Source: Arthrobacter globiformis (GTDB lineage Bacteria > Actinomycetota > Actinomycetes > Actinomycetales > Micrococcaceae). Taken from it: DNA of 64,000 nt. How positions within the stretch are numbered: the stretch's first letter is position 1; each line of letters opens with the position of its first letter. The translations under genes were made by a program, and so were the position numbers. A model generated the notes under the pieces. That model was not told where the DNA came from. It saw only the letters and a program-made list of their open reading frames with translations, and ran no database searches. This document shows positions 8,411 to 17,917 of the stretch, one piece after another. The DNA lies in contig NZ_JAUSZX010000001.1 of the NCBI RefSeq assembly GCF_030818015.1, positions 3,844,001 through 3,908,000 of the forward strand, in the 5' to 3' direction.

Positions 8411-9631
8411 GTGAAGCGGTTACTCTCGGAGCCCCGGCCGGACTGGAAGCAGAAGATTGAAGAACAGGGCCTGGTGTTTTCCACCACCACCCTGCCCGGC
8501 GGCAAGAAGATCGAGTACTGGAACGAGGCGGCCTACTACGAATTCACCATGGACGAGGTGGAGGCGCTGGAGGTCACCGCCGAGGACATGCACAGGATGT
8601 GTTTGGAGGCCGCGAAGTTCCTGGCCACGGGTGCGATGGGCCCCATCGGCATCGGCCCTCAGGCGCTGGAACTGGCCGCCGAGTCGCTGCAGGCCGGGGA
8701 CCAGGACATCTACGGCCGCTTTGACTTCATCTATGACGGCCAGGGCGGTGCCGCCAAGATGCTCGAGTACAACGCGGACACTCCCACCGGCCTCATCGAG
8801 GCGGCAGTGGCCCAGTGGTTCTGGCTGCAGGACGTCTTCCCGGAGAAGGACCAGTGGAACGGGATCCACGAGGCACTGATCCGGCAGTGGAAGAAGCTCC
8901 AGTACCGCACGGGGATGAGCACCCTGCACGTGGCCCACTCCGAGGCCGAGGAGTCAGGCGAGGACTGGATGACGGCCGCCTATATGCGGGACGTGGCCAG
9001 CCAGGCCGGGTGGACCACCATCGGCATCAACATGTCGGACATCGGCTGGGACCCCAACCTGAACCGCTTCGTGGACATGGACAACTTCATGATCAGCACC
9101 ATCTTCAAGCTCTACCCCTGGGAGCTGATGATGAAGGAGCCATTCGGCCACCGCCTGCTGCAGCGCTCGCACAATCCCCGCTGGGTGGAGCCGGCCTGGA
9201 AAATGCTGCTGTCCAACAAGGCGCTCCTAGCGGCCCTGTGGCACCTCTACCCGAACCACCCGAACCTGCTCCCGGCCTATCTCAATGATCCGGGGCCGCT
9301 GCGGGAGTGGGTGGCCAAGCCGCTGCACGGCCGCGAAGGCGACAACATCCGGATCCACGCGGAGGGCATCAGCCTGGAGAAGCCGGGCGGATACGGCCGC
9401 GAGGGCTGGTGTTACCAGCAGTACCATTCCCTCCCCGACTTCGACGGCAACCATCCGGTTCTGGGCCTGTGGGTGGTGGACGGCGAATCGGTGGGCTGCG
9501 GCATCCGCGAATCCGACGGGCCGGTCACCGACTATTTCTGCCGCTTCGTCCCGAACACCATTGACGCGCCGGCGCCGCTGAGCGTCCAGGCGGCCCAGGC
9601 CAACGCGAACAAGGCAGGTATTGCGCTATGA
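8411..9631 (+). CDS. Glutathionylspermidine synthase family ATP-grasp ligase (YgiC type)
   Basis: 406 residues from GTG 8411, only 2 nt after the upstream stop, with GGGAGG 7-8 nt ahead. The family joins an amine to a peptide carboxylate with ATP (C-terminal domain of E. coli Gsp; stand-alone YgiC/YjfC lack the amidase). Visible signatures: the start RLLSEPRPDW, the active-site stretch GRFDFIYDGQG...KMLEYNADTPT (about 105-125), and the C-terminal SLEKPGGYGREG and GCGIRESDGPVTDYFCRFVP. The length fits the stand-alone synthetase. Micrococcaceae do not use glutathione, so the true substrate is probably different. Coupled to the YgiB-like gene and a permease. Confidence 0.9.
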   Translation: MKRLLSEPRPDWKQKIEEQGLVFSTTTLPGGKKIEYWNEAAYYEFTMDEVEALEVTAEDMHRMCLEAAKFLATGAMGPIGIGPQALELAAESLQAGDQDIYGRFDFIYDGQGGAAKMLEYNADTPTGLIEAAVAQWFWLQDVFPEKDQWNGIHEALIRQWKKLQYRTGMSTLHVAHSEAEESGEDWMTAAYMRDVASQAGWTTIGINMSDIGWDPNLNRFVDMDNFMISTIFKLYPWELMMKEPFGHRLLQRSHNPRWVEPAWKMLLSNKALLAALWHLYPNHPNLLPAYLNDPGPLREWVAKPLHGREGDNIRIHAEGISLEKPGGYGREGWCYQQYHSLPDFDGNHPVLGLWVVDGESVGCGIRESDGPVTDYFCRFVPNTIDAPAPLSVQAAQANANKAGIAL

Positions 9632-9644
9632 GAACAGGTACCCA

Positions 9645-11168
9645 ATGAGAACCCGAACGACGACGGCGGCCGGCGGCGCCGGGGGCCAGCCCGGCAGTGC
9701 CGTCCCCGGCAAAGGACTCCGCGCCGGGATCCTGGACCTTGGCGACTCCGTGATGCTGGGCCTCGCCTCCACCGCCCCGGTGTACTCCCTGGCCGCGACG
9801 CTGGGCCTGATCGTGGCCGTCAACGGGAACTACACCCCGCTGATCCTGGTCCTGGGCTTCATTCCCGTGCTGTTCATCGCCTACGCGTTCCGCGAGCTCA
9901 ACAGCGCCATGCCGGACTGCGGCACCACCTTCATCTGGGCCCGCCGCGCCTTCGGCCCGTGGGCGGGATGGCTGGGCGGCTGGGGCGTGGCCCTGGCCGG
10001 CGTCGTGGTCCTGGCGAACCTGGCGCAGGTGGCAGGCCAGTACCTCTGGCTCCTCGTCGGCGACGGGTCCCTGGCGGGGAACAAGGCGGTGGTGACCGCC
10101 ACCGGCGTCGTTTTCATCGCCTTCATGACCCTCGTCAACTACCGCGGGATCCGGCTGGGTGAGCACGTCCAGCGGACCCTGACCTACGTCCAGTACATCT
10201 CACTGGGCATCTTCGCCGTGGCCATCATTGCCAGGATCGCGGGCCTCACCGGCGGGGCGCCGGCGGGCCAGCCCTTCGACGTTGAATGGTTCAACGCGGC
10301 CGGGGCGTTCGCCGATCCCGGCGCGGTGGTCCACGGCATCCTGCTGGCCCTGTTCATCTACTGGGGCTGGGACACGTGCCTGGCGGTGAACGAGGAGACC
10401 GAGAATCCGGCCACCACCCCGGGCCGCGGGGCGGTGATCTCCGCATTCGTGCTGGTTGCCATCTATGTCTCGGTGGCGCTGCTGGTGATGATGTACGCGT
10501 CCGTGGGGACGGAAGGAATCGGGCTGGCCAACGCCGACAACCAGGACGACGTGTTCCTGGCGATGAAGGACGTGGTGCTGGGTCCGTGGGGCTGGCTGAT
10601 TGTCGTGGCGGTGCTGGCATCCGTGCTGTCCTCCACCCAGACCACCATCCTTCCCACCGCCCGCGGCACCCTGTCCATGGGCGTGCACCGGGCACTGCCG
10701 CCGAAGTTCGGGGAAGTCCACGAGCGGAACCAGACCCCCGGCTTCTCCACCCAGGTGATGGGCGCCGCGGCCATCGTGTACTACGTGGCCATGAGCTTCC
10801 TCAGCGAGAACCTGCTGTCCGATTCCATCAGTTCCATCAGCCTGTTCATCGCCTTCTACTACGCCCTCACCGGTTTTGCCTGCGCCTGGTACTTCCGGGA
10901 CACCCTGCGTGAGTCCGCGCGCAACCTGTGGTTCCGCGGAATCCTTCCGCTGCTCGGGGCGCTGCTGCTGACCGCGGCGTTCTTCGTCTCGGCGGCGCAG
11001 ATGTGGGATCCGGCCTACGGGAACACGCAGATCTTCGGCGTCGGCGGGGCCTTTGTCAGCGGCGTGGTGCTGCTGGCCCTGGGCGTGGTGCTGGCCGCGG
11101 TCTGCCGGTTCCTGCCGTCAACCCGCGAGTACTTCCTGGGCGGAACGAGGGTTCCTGCGGACCGGTGA
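9645..11168 (+). CDS. APC-superfamily amino acid/polyamine permease
   Basis: 507 residues from ATG 9645, 13 nt after the ligase stop; an in-frame TTG at 9621 overlaps the ligase and is less likely. About 12 transmembrane helices. The first helix region has GDSVMLGLASTAPVYSLAAT, an APC-type unwound helix with small residues, and NEETENPATTPGRGAVIS (about 250) is the cytoplasmic loop motif of this family. It closes an operon with the YgiB-like and Gsp-like genes, so it may import the amine or amino acid used by the ligase (inference). Third of three coupled genes. Confidence 0.88.
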   Translation: MRTRTTTAAGGAGGQPGSAVPGKGLRAGILDLGDSVMLGLASTAPVYSLAATLGLIVAVNGNYTPLILVLGFIPVLFIAYAFRELNSAMPDCGTTFIWARRAFGPWAGWLGGWGVALAGVVVLANLAQVAGQYLWLLVGDGSLAGNKAVVTATGVVFIAFMTLVNYRGIRLGEHVQRTLTYVQYISLGIFAVAIIARIAGLTGGAPAGQPFDVEWFNAAGAFADPGAVVHGILLALFIYWGWDTCLAVNEETENPATTPGRGAVISAFVLVAIYVSVALLVMMYASVGTEGIGLANADNQDDVFLAMKDVVLGPWGWLIVVAVLASVLSSTQTTILPTARGTLSMGVHRALPPKFGEVHERNQTPGFSTQVMGAAAIVYYVAMSFLSENLLSDSISSISLFIAFYYALTGFACAWYFRDTLRESARNLWFRGILPLLGALLLTAAFFVSAAQMWDPAYGNTQIFGVGGAFVSGVVLLALGVVLAAVCRFLPSTREYFLGGTRVPADR

Positions 11169-11242
11169 GAAGCGGCCGGTAGACCGCGGCGCGGGACGGC
11201 CAATGTCGCGGTACGGGATCACTGGGCACGTAGGATGCTGCA

Positions 11243-12463
11243 ATGAGCAATGACGCCCTTGATCCTGCGGAGGCTTCGGCCGAGTACGGTCTCCCGGACC
11301 CTTCGGATGTCCTGGCCCTGGATTCCCTGCTGACCCCCGATGAGCTGGCCCTGCGGCAGCGGATCCGGGACTTCACCGACCAGCAGATCCGCCCAGACAT
11401 CGCCGACTGGTACGAGCAGGGCGTCTTCCCTCTGCACCTGCCCGCGCAGCTGGGTGAGCTGGGCGTCCTGGGCATGCATTTGGAGGGCTACGGCTGCCCC
11501 GGCCGGTCCGCCGTCGAGTACGGTCTGGCTGCCATGGAGCTGGAGGCCGGCGACTCCGGAATCCGCACGTTCGTCTCGGTCCAGGGGTCACTGGCGATGA
11601 GCGCCATCCACAAATGGGGCTCGGAGGACCAGAAACAGGAGTGGCTCCCCCGGATGGCCGCCGGCGAGGTGATCGGCTGTTTCGCGCTGACCGAGCCGAC
11701 GGCGGGCTCGGACCCGTCGTCGATGACCACCGCCGCACGGCAGGACGGGACCGGCGAGGACGCCGGCTGGGTCCTGGACGGCGCGAAGCGCTGGATCGGG
11801 CTCGCCTCCGTCGCCGACGTCCTGGTGGTCTGGGCAAGGACCGACGACGGCGTCCGCGGCTTTCTCGTGCCTGCCGGCACGGCGGGCGTCACCGCCACGC
11901 CGATCGGGCGGAAACTGTCCATGCGCGCGTCGATCCAGTGCGATGTGACGTTCGACGGCGTCCGGCTGGGTCCGGAGGCGCTGCTGCCGGGTGCCCGGGG
12001 ACTGAGCGGCCCGTTCAGCTGCCTCAACGAAGCACGGTACGGCATCGCGTGGGGTGCCATGGGCGCGGCCCGTGATTCCTATGAGGCGGCGCTGCAGTAT
12101 TCGCTGGAGCGCCTGCAGTTCGGGAAGCCGCTGGCCGGCTACCAGCTGACGCAGGAGAAGCTCGTCAACATGCTGATCGAGGTCCAGAAGGGCACCATGC
12201 TCGCCCTGCACCTGGGCCGGCTCAAGGACTCCGGCCGGCTCCGCCCGGAGCAGATCTCGCTGGCCAAGCTGAACAACGTCCGCGAGGCGATCAAGGTGGC
12301 GCGGGAAGCCCGGACCATCCTGGGCGGCAACGGCATCACGCTCGACTATGCGCCCCTGCGGCACGCCGCCAACCTCGAGTCGGTGCGGACTTACGAAGGA
12401 ACGGACGAGGTGCACACCCTGATCCTCGGCCAGCACATCACCGGCCTGCCGGCGTTCCGGTGA
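11243..12463 (+). CDS. Acyl-CoA dehydrogenase, glutaryl-CoA dehydrogenase-like
   Basis: 406-residue flavoenzyme that oxidises an acyl-CoA and passes electrons to ETF. The FAD/substrate motif CFALTEPTAGSDPSS (about 150-164) and GAKRWIG are present. The catalytic-base region is YEGTDEVHTLILG near residue 386-398; the glutamate after Y and the TL-ILG context match glutaryl-CoA dehydrogenases closely. GCDH both dehydrogenates and decarboxylates glutaryl-CoA in lysine and tryptophan breakdown. No other pathway gene is adjacent. ATG 11243 is the only sensible start. Confidence 0.88.
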   Translation: MSNDALDPAEASAEYGLPDPSDVLALDSLLTPDELALRQRIRDFTDQQIRPDIADWYEQGVFPLHLPAQLGELGVLGMHLEGYGCPGRSAVEYGLAAMELEAGDSGIRTFVSVQGSLAMSAIHKWGSEDQKQEWLPRMAAGEVIGCFALTEPTAGSDPSSMTTAARQDGTGEDAGWVLDGAKRWIGLASVADVLVVWARTDDGVRGFLVPAGTAGVTATPIGRKLSMRASIQCDVTFDGVRLGPEALLPGARGLSGPFSCLNEARYGIAWGAMGAARDSYEAALQYSLERLQFGKPLAGYQLTQEKLVNMLIEVQKGTMLALHLGRLKDSGRLRPEQISLAKLNNVREAIKVAREARTILGGNGITLDYAPLRHAANLESVRTYEGTDEVHTLILGQHITGLPAFR

Positions 12464-12513
12464 GCCCAACGTTCAGCTCTCGCCGGGCCGCATTGCCGGA
12501 GCATACTGGGCAC

Positions 12514-14178
12514 ATGGCCGACGCTGACGATTTCCTGGCCTTGGGAAGGACCGGGGAACATCGAGTGGACAGGAGTGCCGGTGCCTGGTTCTTGAGTGGC
12601 GCTGAGCGGGGGAATGCGGCCGCCGACGTGCACGCGGGCGGTGCCGAATCGCCGTCCTGGTCGGAGGGCAACCTCGTGCGGCCCCTGATTCATGGGGCGG
12701 CCTACTTCGCCCGGCTGCATGAGGAGCTGTCGGCCCTGCATGCGGGAGACCGTGTGTGGTTCACCGACTGGCGTGGCGATTCCGACGAGCGGCTGACGGC
12801 GGACGGACCGACCATCGGTGAGTTGTTGACGCGGTTAGCCCGAGCGGGAGTGGAAGTGCGCGGCCTGATTTGGCGATCCCACGGGGAGCGCGTGTCGGCC
12901 CCGATGAGTGGCCGGTCCAACGAGCTCCTCAGCCGCCAGATCAACGACGCGGGCGGGGAGGTGCTGTTGGATCAGCGCGTGCGCCTCTTCGGCTGCCATC
13001 ACCAAAAATTGGTCGTCATCCGCCGGCGTGACGACCCCTCGCGGGACGTCGCATTCGTGGGCGGGATCGACCTTTCCCACAGCCGTCGGGACGATGCCGA
13101 TCACGCGGGGGACCCGCAGGCGGTGGCCATGGATTCCCGGTACGGGAAACGACCACCATGGCACGATGCCGCGCTCGAACTGCGTGGCCCGGTTGTGGCA
13201 GATGTGCTGGCATTATTCGCCGAACGGTGGAATGACCCCCATCCCCTGGACCGCCGCACACCCTACCGGATGCTGCTGCAACGCCTGGCCGATATGCCAC
13301 GGCACCCCGAACCGCTCCCCGCCACTGCGCCGCCCCCACCGCCTGCGGGACCGCACGCCGTGCAGCTGCTGCGCACCTACGGCATGAAGCATCCGCCGTT
13401 CCCGTTCGCACCTAATGGTGAGCGGAGCATTGCCCGGGCCTACACGAAAGCCTTCGCCCGGGCCCGCTCACTGATCTACATCGAGGACCAGTACCTGTGG
13501 TCGGCAGAGGTCGCAGCCGGAATCGCAGCGGCCCTCGAACGCAACCCCGAGTTGAACGTGATCGCCGTCGTCCCCCGCTACCCGGACTCTGACGGTATTC
13601 TCGCAGGGCCACCCAAGCGGGTCGGGCAAATGCGCGCGATCAGCATGATGCGCCGAGTTGCACCCGACAGAGTTGGGGTGTTTGACCTGGAAAACAGCGC
13701 CGGGACTCCGATCTATGTCCATGCCAAGATCTGCATCATCGACGACATCTGGTTCACCTGCGGATCGGACAACTTCAACCGTCGATCCTGGACCACTGAC
13801 AGCGAGCTCACCTGCGCCGTGATCGACACCACTGCCAGTCACTGGGAACCGCCCGGCGCAGACTCGGGCCCCGGCGCTTCCCGACCATTGGCCTACGGGC
13901 TGCGGCTCCAACTCTGGGCTGAACACCTGGGTCTGGACCAGAATGACCCTCAGCTAGGCGCCCCGGCGGCCGGGCTCAAACTGTGGAACGCCGCCGCCGA
14001 TGCCCTGGACCATTGGCACAAAACCGGCCGCCGCTCGCCACGTCCCAAGGGACATGTGCGGCACCACATTCCAGAACCCGTGCCGCCCCTTCAGCGTCTC
14101 TGGGCGGACGCTGCAAACCGCCTTGTAGTGGACCCGGACGGCCGCCCCCGCCGGATGCGCGGCACTACCCCGTTCTAG
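12514..14178 (+). CDS. Phospholipase D-like protein with two HKD regions
   Basis: 554 residues from ATG 12514; an earlier in-frame start would fuse unrelated sequence. PLD-superfamily phosphodiesterase or phosphatidyltransferase. The second catalytic motif is canonical: VHAKICIID with a following GSDNFN (about 402-418). The first, HHQKLVVI near 161, has the H-x-K but an RRR insertion before the Asp, followed by FVGGIDLSHSRRDD; this irregular form is usual in a group of actinobacterial PLD-like proteins. No signal peptide is visible, so it probably acts at the inner face of the membrane. Substrate unknown. Confidence 0.85.
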   Translation: MADADDFLALGRTGEHRVDRSAGAWFLSGAERGNAAADVHAGGAESPSWSEGNLVRPLIHGAAYFARLHEELSALHAGDRVWFTDWRGDSDERLTADGPTIGELLTRLARAGVEVRGLIWRSHGERVSAPMSGRSNELLSRQINDAGGEVLLDQRVRLFGCHHQKLVVIRRRDDPSRDVAFVGGIDLSHSRRDDADHAGDPQAVAMDSRYGKRPPWHDAALELRGPVVADVLALFAERWNDPHPLDRRTPYRMLLQRLADMPRHPEPLPATAPPPPPAGPHAVQLLRTYGMKHPPFPFAPNGERSIARAYTKAFARARSLIYIEDQYLWSAEVAAGIAAALERNPELNVIAVVPRYPDSDGILAGPPKRVGQMRAISMMRRVAPDRVGVFDLENSAGTPIYVHAKICIIDDIWFTCGSDNFNRRSWTTDSELTCAVIDTTASHWEPPGADSGPGASRPLAYGLRLQLWAEHLGLDQNDPQLGAPAAGLKLWNAAADALDHWHKTGRRSPRPKGHVRHHIPEPVPPLQRLWADAANRLVVDPDGRPRRMRGTTPF

Positions 14179-14224
14179 GTACTAGAAGCAGCGCTGCCCC
14201 TCAGCGGCTCTGCCGCCAAAAGCG

Positions 14225-14968
14225 TTAAGCAGAAAACCCGCCGTCGGCCTTAATGAGCTGCCCTGACACCCAGCGACCTGCCGGGGACAGCAGGAAAGCC
14301 ACCGTTCCCGCCACGTCGGCGGGGGTGCCCAGCCTGCCGCCGGGCTGGTGCAAGGCCAGCCGTTCGCGGGTCTCGTCATCCATCCAGCCGGTGTCCACGG
14401 GTCCGGGATTCAGCACATTGGCGCTGATGCCCAGCGGTCCGAGCTCACGGGCTGCGGCGATCACGATCCGGTCGAGCGCCCCCTTGGACGCACCGTACGG
14501 AAGGTTGAACGCTGTGTGGTCACTGGTCAGCGCGACGATCGCGCCGCCGTCGCCCGTTGCCTGCTGCGCGAAGGCGCGGATCAGCTGCCAGCTGGCCCGG
14601 GTGTTCACGGCGAAATGGCGCTCAAAGCTTTCGAGGGTGGTGTCCAGAAGGCCCGAGTCGACGGATTCGGCGTGGCTGAGCACCATCCCGTGGAGCGTTC
14701 CTGCCTGCGCGGCCACCTCTGCCATTAGCCGGTCCACGGCACCCGGGTCCTGAAAGTTGGCGGGCAGCGCCACCACCTTGGAGCCGATGGCCTCCAGTTC
14801 GGCGGTGAGCCGGCCGACGTCGTCCGGCCGGATTCCCCAGGGCATGCGGGCGTCGTAGTCCTGCCAGTAGGTCAGCACCAGGTCCCAGCCGTCGGTGGCC
14901 AGGTGTCGGGCGATCCCCGCCCCGATTCCGGCGAGCCGGCCGACTCCGGTGACCAGTGCGCTGCTCAT
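14225..14968 (-). CDS. SDR family oxidoreductase
   Basis: 247 residues from ATG 14968, overlapping the upstream GT87 stop by ATGA, so the two are translationally coupled. Classical SDR pattern: TGVGRLAGIGAGIA cofactor loop at the N-terminus, a serine in VALTSDH, YGASKGALD with the Y-x3-K active site (about 152-160), and LNPGPVDTGWMDDE near 190. FabG-like length; probably NADPH-dependent. The usual NNAG motif is replaced by LSHAESVD, an atypical feature. Substrate not readable. Confidence 0.85.
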   Translation of the reverse strand: MSSALVTGVGRLAGIGAGIARHLATDGWDLVLTYWQDYDARMPWGIRPDDVGRLTAELEAIGSKVVALPANFQDPGAVDRLMAEVAAQAGTLHGMVLSHAESVDSGLLDTTLESFERHFAVNTRASWQLIRAFAQQATGDGGAIVALTSDHTAFNLPYGASKGALDRIVIAAARELGPLGISANVLNPGPVDTGWMDDETRERLALHQPGGRLGTPADVAGTVAFLLSPAGRWVSGQLIKADGGFSA

Positions 14969-16341
14969 TCCGCCAGCTCCGCCACGGCATCGCGCCGGAG
15001 GACAACGAGCCAGCACACCATGATGGCAAGCGCGCAGAACACCCCGGCGCTGGACGCCATGATCCACGGCACCGGCGTCTGAAGGTCAAGGTTTTCGGCG
15101 CCCAGGGCTGTGCCGATGGTCTTCGGCGAGAACAGGAACACCACCGCGGACACGCCCAGGACGGCGCCCATTCCCCATCGCAAGAGCCGGTGCCGCTGCG
15201 GAGTTTCGCGCAGCGTCCAGGCGAACGCCGGAAGCACTGCCGCCATCCAGACCCAGTGGTGCGACCAAGAGACGGGGCTGACCAGCAGCATGGTGAGGGC
15301 GGTGGCGGAAATGGCCACCACCCTGGAGCCCTGGCTGCTGGCGGTCCTGATGACGGCCGCGCCCAGACCCACAACGAGCACGCTCAGGAGCAGCCAGGGC
15401 ACGTTCACGGCGTCCGCCGGAACCCCGAAGTGCAGCAAGGCGCCCTTGATGGAGAGATTGTCCACGTAACCGGCGCCGCCGATCCGGGACGTGTCGGGAA
15501 GTATCTCCAGCCAGAAGCTGAGGGATTCGGCCGGGCGGAGCACCCAGCCGAGCAGCACGGTGAAGGCAAAGCCGGCGCCCATGTTCAGCAGTCCGCGCCA
15601 GTCCTTGCGCACCAGGAAATACAGGCCGAAGGCCAGGGGCGTGAGCTTGATGCCGGCCGCCACTCCCACCAGGAAGCCGCTACCGGGAACGCCGTTCCGC
15701 CAGTGCGGGCTGCGGGACAGCAGGTCCGCCGCCATCAGCCCGAGCAGCAGGATGTTGATCTGACCGAAGACCAGGGTTTCACGCCATGGCCCCAGATTCA
15801 GGACAGCCAGGAAAAGCACAACGGCACCGAGCCGGTTGAGCGCGGACCGGAAGGTCAGGGTGGCAAAGGTGCTGCGCCAGCCGGGCTTGCTGTTCCAGTA
15901 GCGGACTCCGAGTGCGGCCACCCAAGCCGCCACAGCCACGCCGGCGGCGTTGAACAGCAGCAGAGCGGTGGTCTGCGGCAGTTTGGCGAGCAGGCTGAAG
16001 AGCAGCGCTGCGAACGGCGGGTAAGTGAAGGGCAATTCCGGCCCGCCTGCCCAATTCACCGTGGGTTGGTAGAGGCCCGACGTCGCCAGGCCGGCGTCGT
16101 TGAGGATCCTGCCGCCGTACCAGTAGACGCTGAAGTCCAGGCCCTTGTCGCCCCAGGCGTCCAGCCGGGACGCGACGAAGACGGCGGCGGCGAGCACGGC
16201 CAGAAGGACAACCAGTTCGAGGCCGGCGAGGGCGGGCCAGCGGCCGCGGAGCCGCAGGCCCCAAGCCAGCCGCGGTTCCGCTGACTGATCGGGCCGGCCG
16301 GCGGGTCTTTCATCCATTGTTCGGGCAGTAAGCAGTGCCAT
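14965..16341 (-). CDS. GT87 family membrane glycosyltransferase (DUF2029), copy 1
   Basis: 458 residues from ATG 16341 (GGGGA about 8 nt ahead; ATG 16317 is an alternative). A polytopic C-type glycosyltransferase with about 10 helices that uses a polyprenyl-phosphate sugar donor, as do mycobacterial alpha-mannosyltransferases of the cell envelope. The first external loop has DFSVYWYGG with the acidic residue expected for catalysis, then FTYPPFAALLF; VDNLSIKG and SPVSWSHHWVW follow. It shares all these motifs with the protein at 18495-19820, so the two are paralogues. Coupled with the SDR gene downstream. Confidence 0.88.
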   Translation of the reverse strand: MALLTARTMDERPAGRPDQSAEPRLAWGLRLRGRWPALAGLELVVLLAVLAAAVFVASRLDAWGDKGLDFSVYWYGGRILNDAGLATSGLYQPTVNWAGGPELPFTYPPFAALLFSLLAKLPQTTALLLFNAAGVAVAAWVAALGVRYWNSKPGWRSTFATLTFRSALNRLGAVVLFLAVLNLGPWRETLVFGQINILLLGLMAADLLSRSPHWRNGVPGSGFLVGVAAGIKLTPLAFGLYFLVRKDWRGLLNMGAGFAFTVLLGWVLRPAESLSFWLEILPDTSRIGGAGYVDNLSIKGALLHFGVPADAVNVPWLLLSVLVVGLGAAVIRTASSQGSRVVAISATALTMLLVSPVSWSHHWVWMAAVLPAFAWTLRETPQRHRLLRWGMGAVLGVSAVVFLFSPKTIGTALGAENLDLQTPVPWIMASSAGVFCALAIMVCWLVVLRRDAVAELAE

Positions 16342-16429
16342 TCAGTGTTCCCCGCTGTCGTCCGGCAATGTGCGCCTCCGGGACGCGTAGCGCGTTCTGC
16401 CGCAAGAGCCGCGCCCGAGGGCGCCCCGC

Positions 16430-17917
16430 TCAGTCTACTGAAGCAACTGCCACCGCTACGGGCTTGCGTCGTCCGGCGTCTTTGCGGATGGTGGCGCTGA
16501 TGACGGCGGCGATGGTGCACATCGCGGCGGCTCCCAGCCAGGCATACGTGTAGTGGCCGGTGGCGTCCCGGATGGCCCCGGCGGCCAGGGCGGCTGCGGC
16601 GGCGCCCAGCTGGTGCGCCGCGAACACCCAGCCGAACACCACGCTGCCGTCGGCGCCGAACACCTGGCGGCAGATCGCGGCGGTGGGCGGAACCGTGGCC
16701 ACCCAGTCGAGGCCGTAGATCACGACGAACACGATCATGCTGGGCTGGACCGACGAGCCCAGCAACAGTGGGAGCACCAGGAGCCCGATCCCGCGGAACT
16801 GGTAGTACACGGCCAGCAGGATCCGCGGGTTGAACCGGTCGGTCAGCCAGCCGGAGGCGATGGTGCCCAGGATGTCGAAGATCCCGACGACGGCGAGCAG
16901 GCCGGCGGCGGTGGTTTCGGGCATGCCGTGGTCGTGGGCCGACGGGATGAAGTGGGTGCCGATCAGCCCGTTCGTCGTGGCGCCGCAGATGGCGAACCCG
17001 GCGGCGAGCGCCCAAAACGTGCGGTTCCTGCTGGCACGCCTGAACACCTGCAGTGCCCGGACGGCGGCGTTGCGGCGGGGTTCCGCCGCCGCCTCGTCGG
17101 CGGCGTTCCCGCGGTCGGTGTTCCCGCCGCCGGTCCCGTTCGCGGCCCCGGCAGGGGCCACAGCCGTCGTTCCTTCGCCCGCACCGGACGGTTCCTCGGC
17201 GCCGTAAGGCAACGCCCCGACGTCGGCCGGTGAGTTTTTCAGGAACTTCAGCACCAGCGGAACCACGGCCAGCGCGCCGGCGGCGATGAGCAGCGAGGCC
17301 TGGCGCCAGCCCGGATCCTGGGCGAGCATCGCGATGAACGGCAGGAAGACCAGCTGCCCGGCGGCGCTGCCGGCCGTCAGGATGCCGATCACCAGGCCCC
17401 GGCTCTTGGTGAACCAGGTGTTGGCGATAGTGGCCGCGAACACCAGGGCCATGGAACCGGTGCCCAGTCCGATAAGCAGGCCCCAAGTGAGGAGGATCTG
17501 CCAGGACTGGTTGACGAGCACAGTCAGGGCGCTGCCGGCGCCGATCAGCCCGAGGGCGACGGCGGTGACGGCCCGGATGCCGAACCGTTCCATGAGGGCC
17601 GCGGCGAACGGAGCCGTCAGCCCGAACAGCACGAGGTTGATGCTTACAGCGGACGACAGCACCGTGGTGGACCAGCCAAACTCCTGCTGCAGCGGAACCA
17701 TCAGAACACCGGGCGCGGCACGGAACCCGGCGGCACCCACGAGCGCCAGGAACGCCACCGCCGCCACGGCCCATGCCGGATGCAGGCGCCGCCGTTTCTT
17801 CGGCCCCTCTTCCGGGGTTTTCGCCCCCTGCTCTGGGGTTCTTGTACTCGTATCGTCCTCTAAGCCTTCAGGGCGCGAAATCTGTACAAAAACTCCGGTG
17901 TCCTCGGGTGTGGTCAT
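16430..17917 (-). CDS. MFS transporter
   Basis: 495 residues from ATG 17917, overlapping the HxlR stop by ATGA. Twelve predicted helices with a long acidic, Gly/Ala-rich central cytoplasmic loop (about 220-270) and a charged N-terminal tail. The second half begins NRTFWALAAGFAICG, and the pattern resembles monocarboxylate/oxalate-formate-type MFS members. Its operon partner is an HxlR regulator, which suggests control by a small reactive or toxic compound. Substrate unknown. Confidence 0.85.
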   Translation of the reverse strand: MTTPEDTGVFVQISRPEGLEDDTSTRTPEQGAKTPEEGPKKRRRLHPAWAVAAVAFLALVGAAGFRAAPGVLMVPLQQEFGWSTTVLSSAVSINLVLFGLTAPFAAALMERFGIRAVTAVALGLIGAGSALTVLVNQSWQILLTWGLLIGLGTGSMALVFAATIANTWFTKSRGLVIGILTAGSAAGQLVFLPFIAMLAQDPGWRQASLLIAAGALAVVPLVLKFLKNSPADVGALPYGAEEPSGAGEGTTAVAPAGAANGTGGGNTDRGNAADEAAAEPRRNAAVRALQVFRRASRNRTFWALAAGFAICGATTNGLIGTHFIPSAHDHGMPETTAAGLLAVVGIFDILGTIASGWLTDRFNPRILLAVYYQFRGIGLLVLPLLLGSSVQPSMIVFVVIYGLDWVATVPPTAAICRQVFGADGSVVFGWVFAAHQLGAAAAALAAGAIRDATGHYTYAWLGAAAMCTIAAVISATIRKDAGRRKPVAVAVASVD

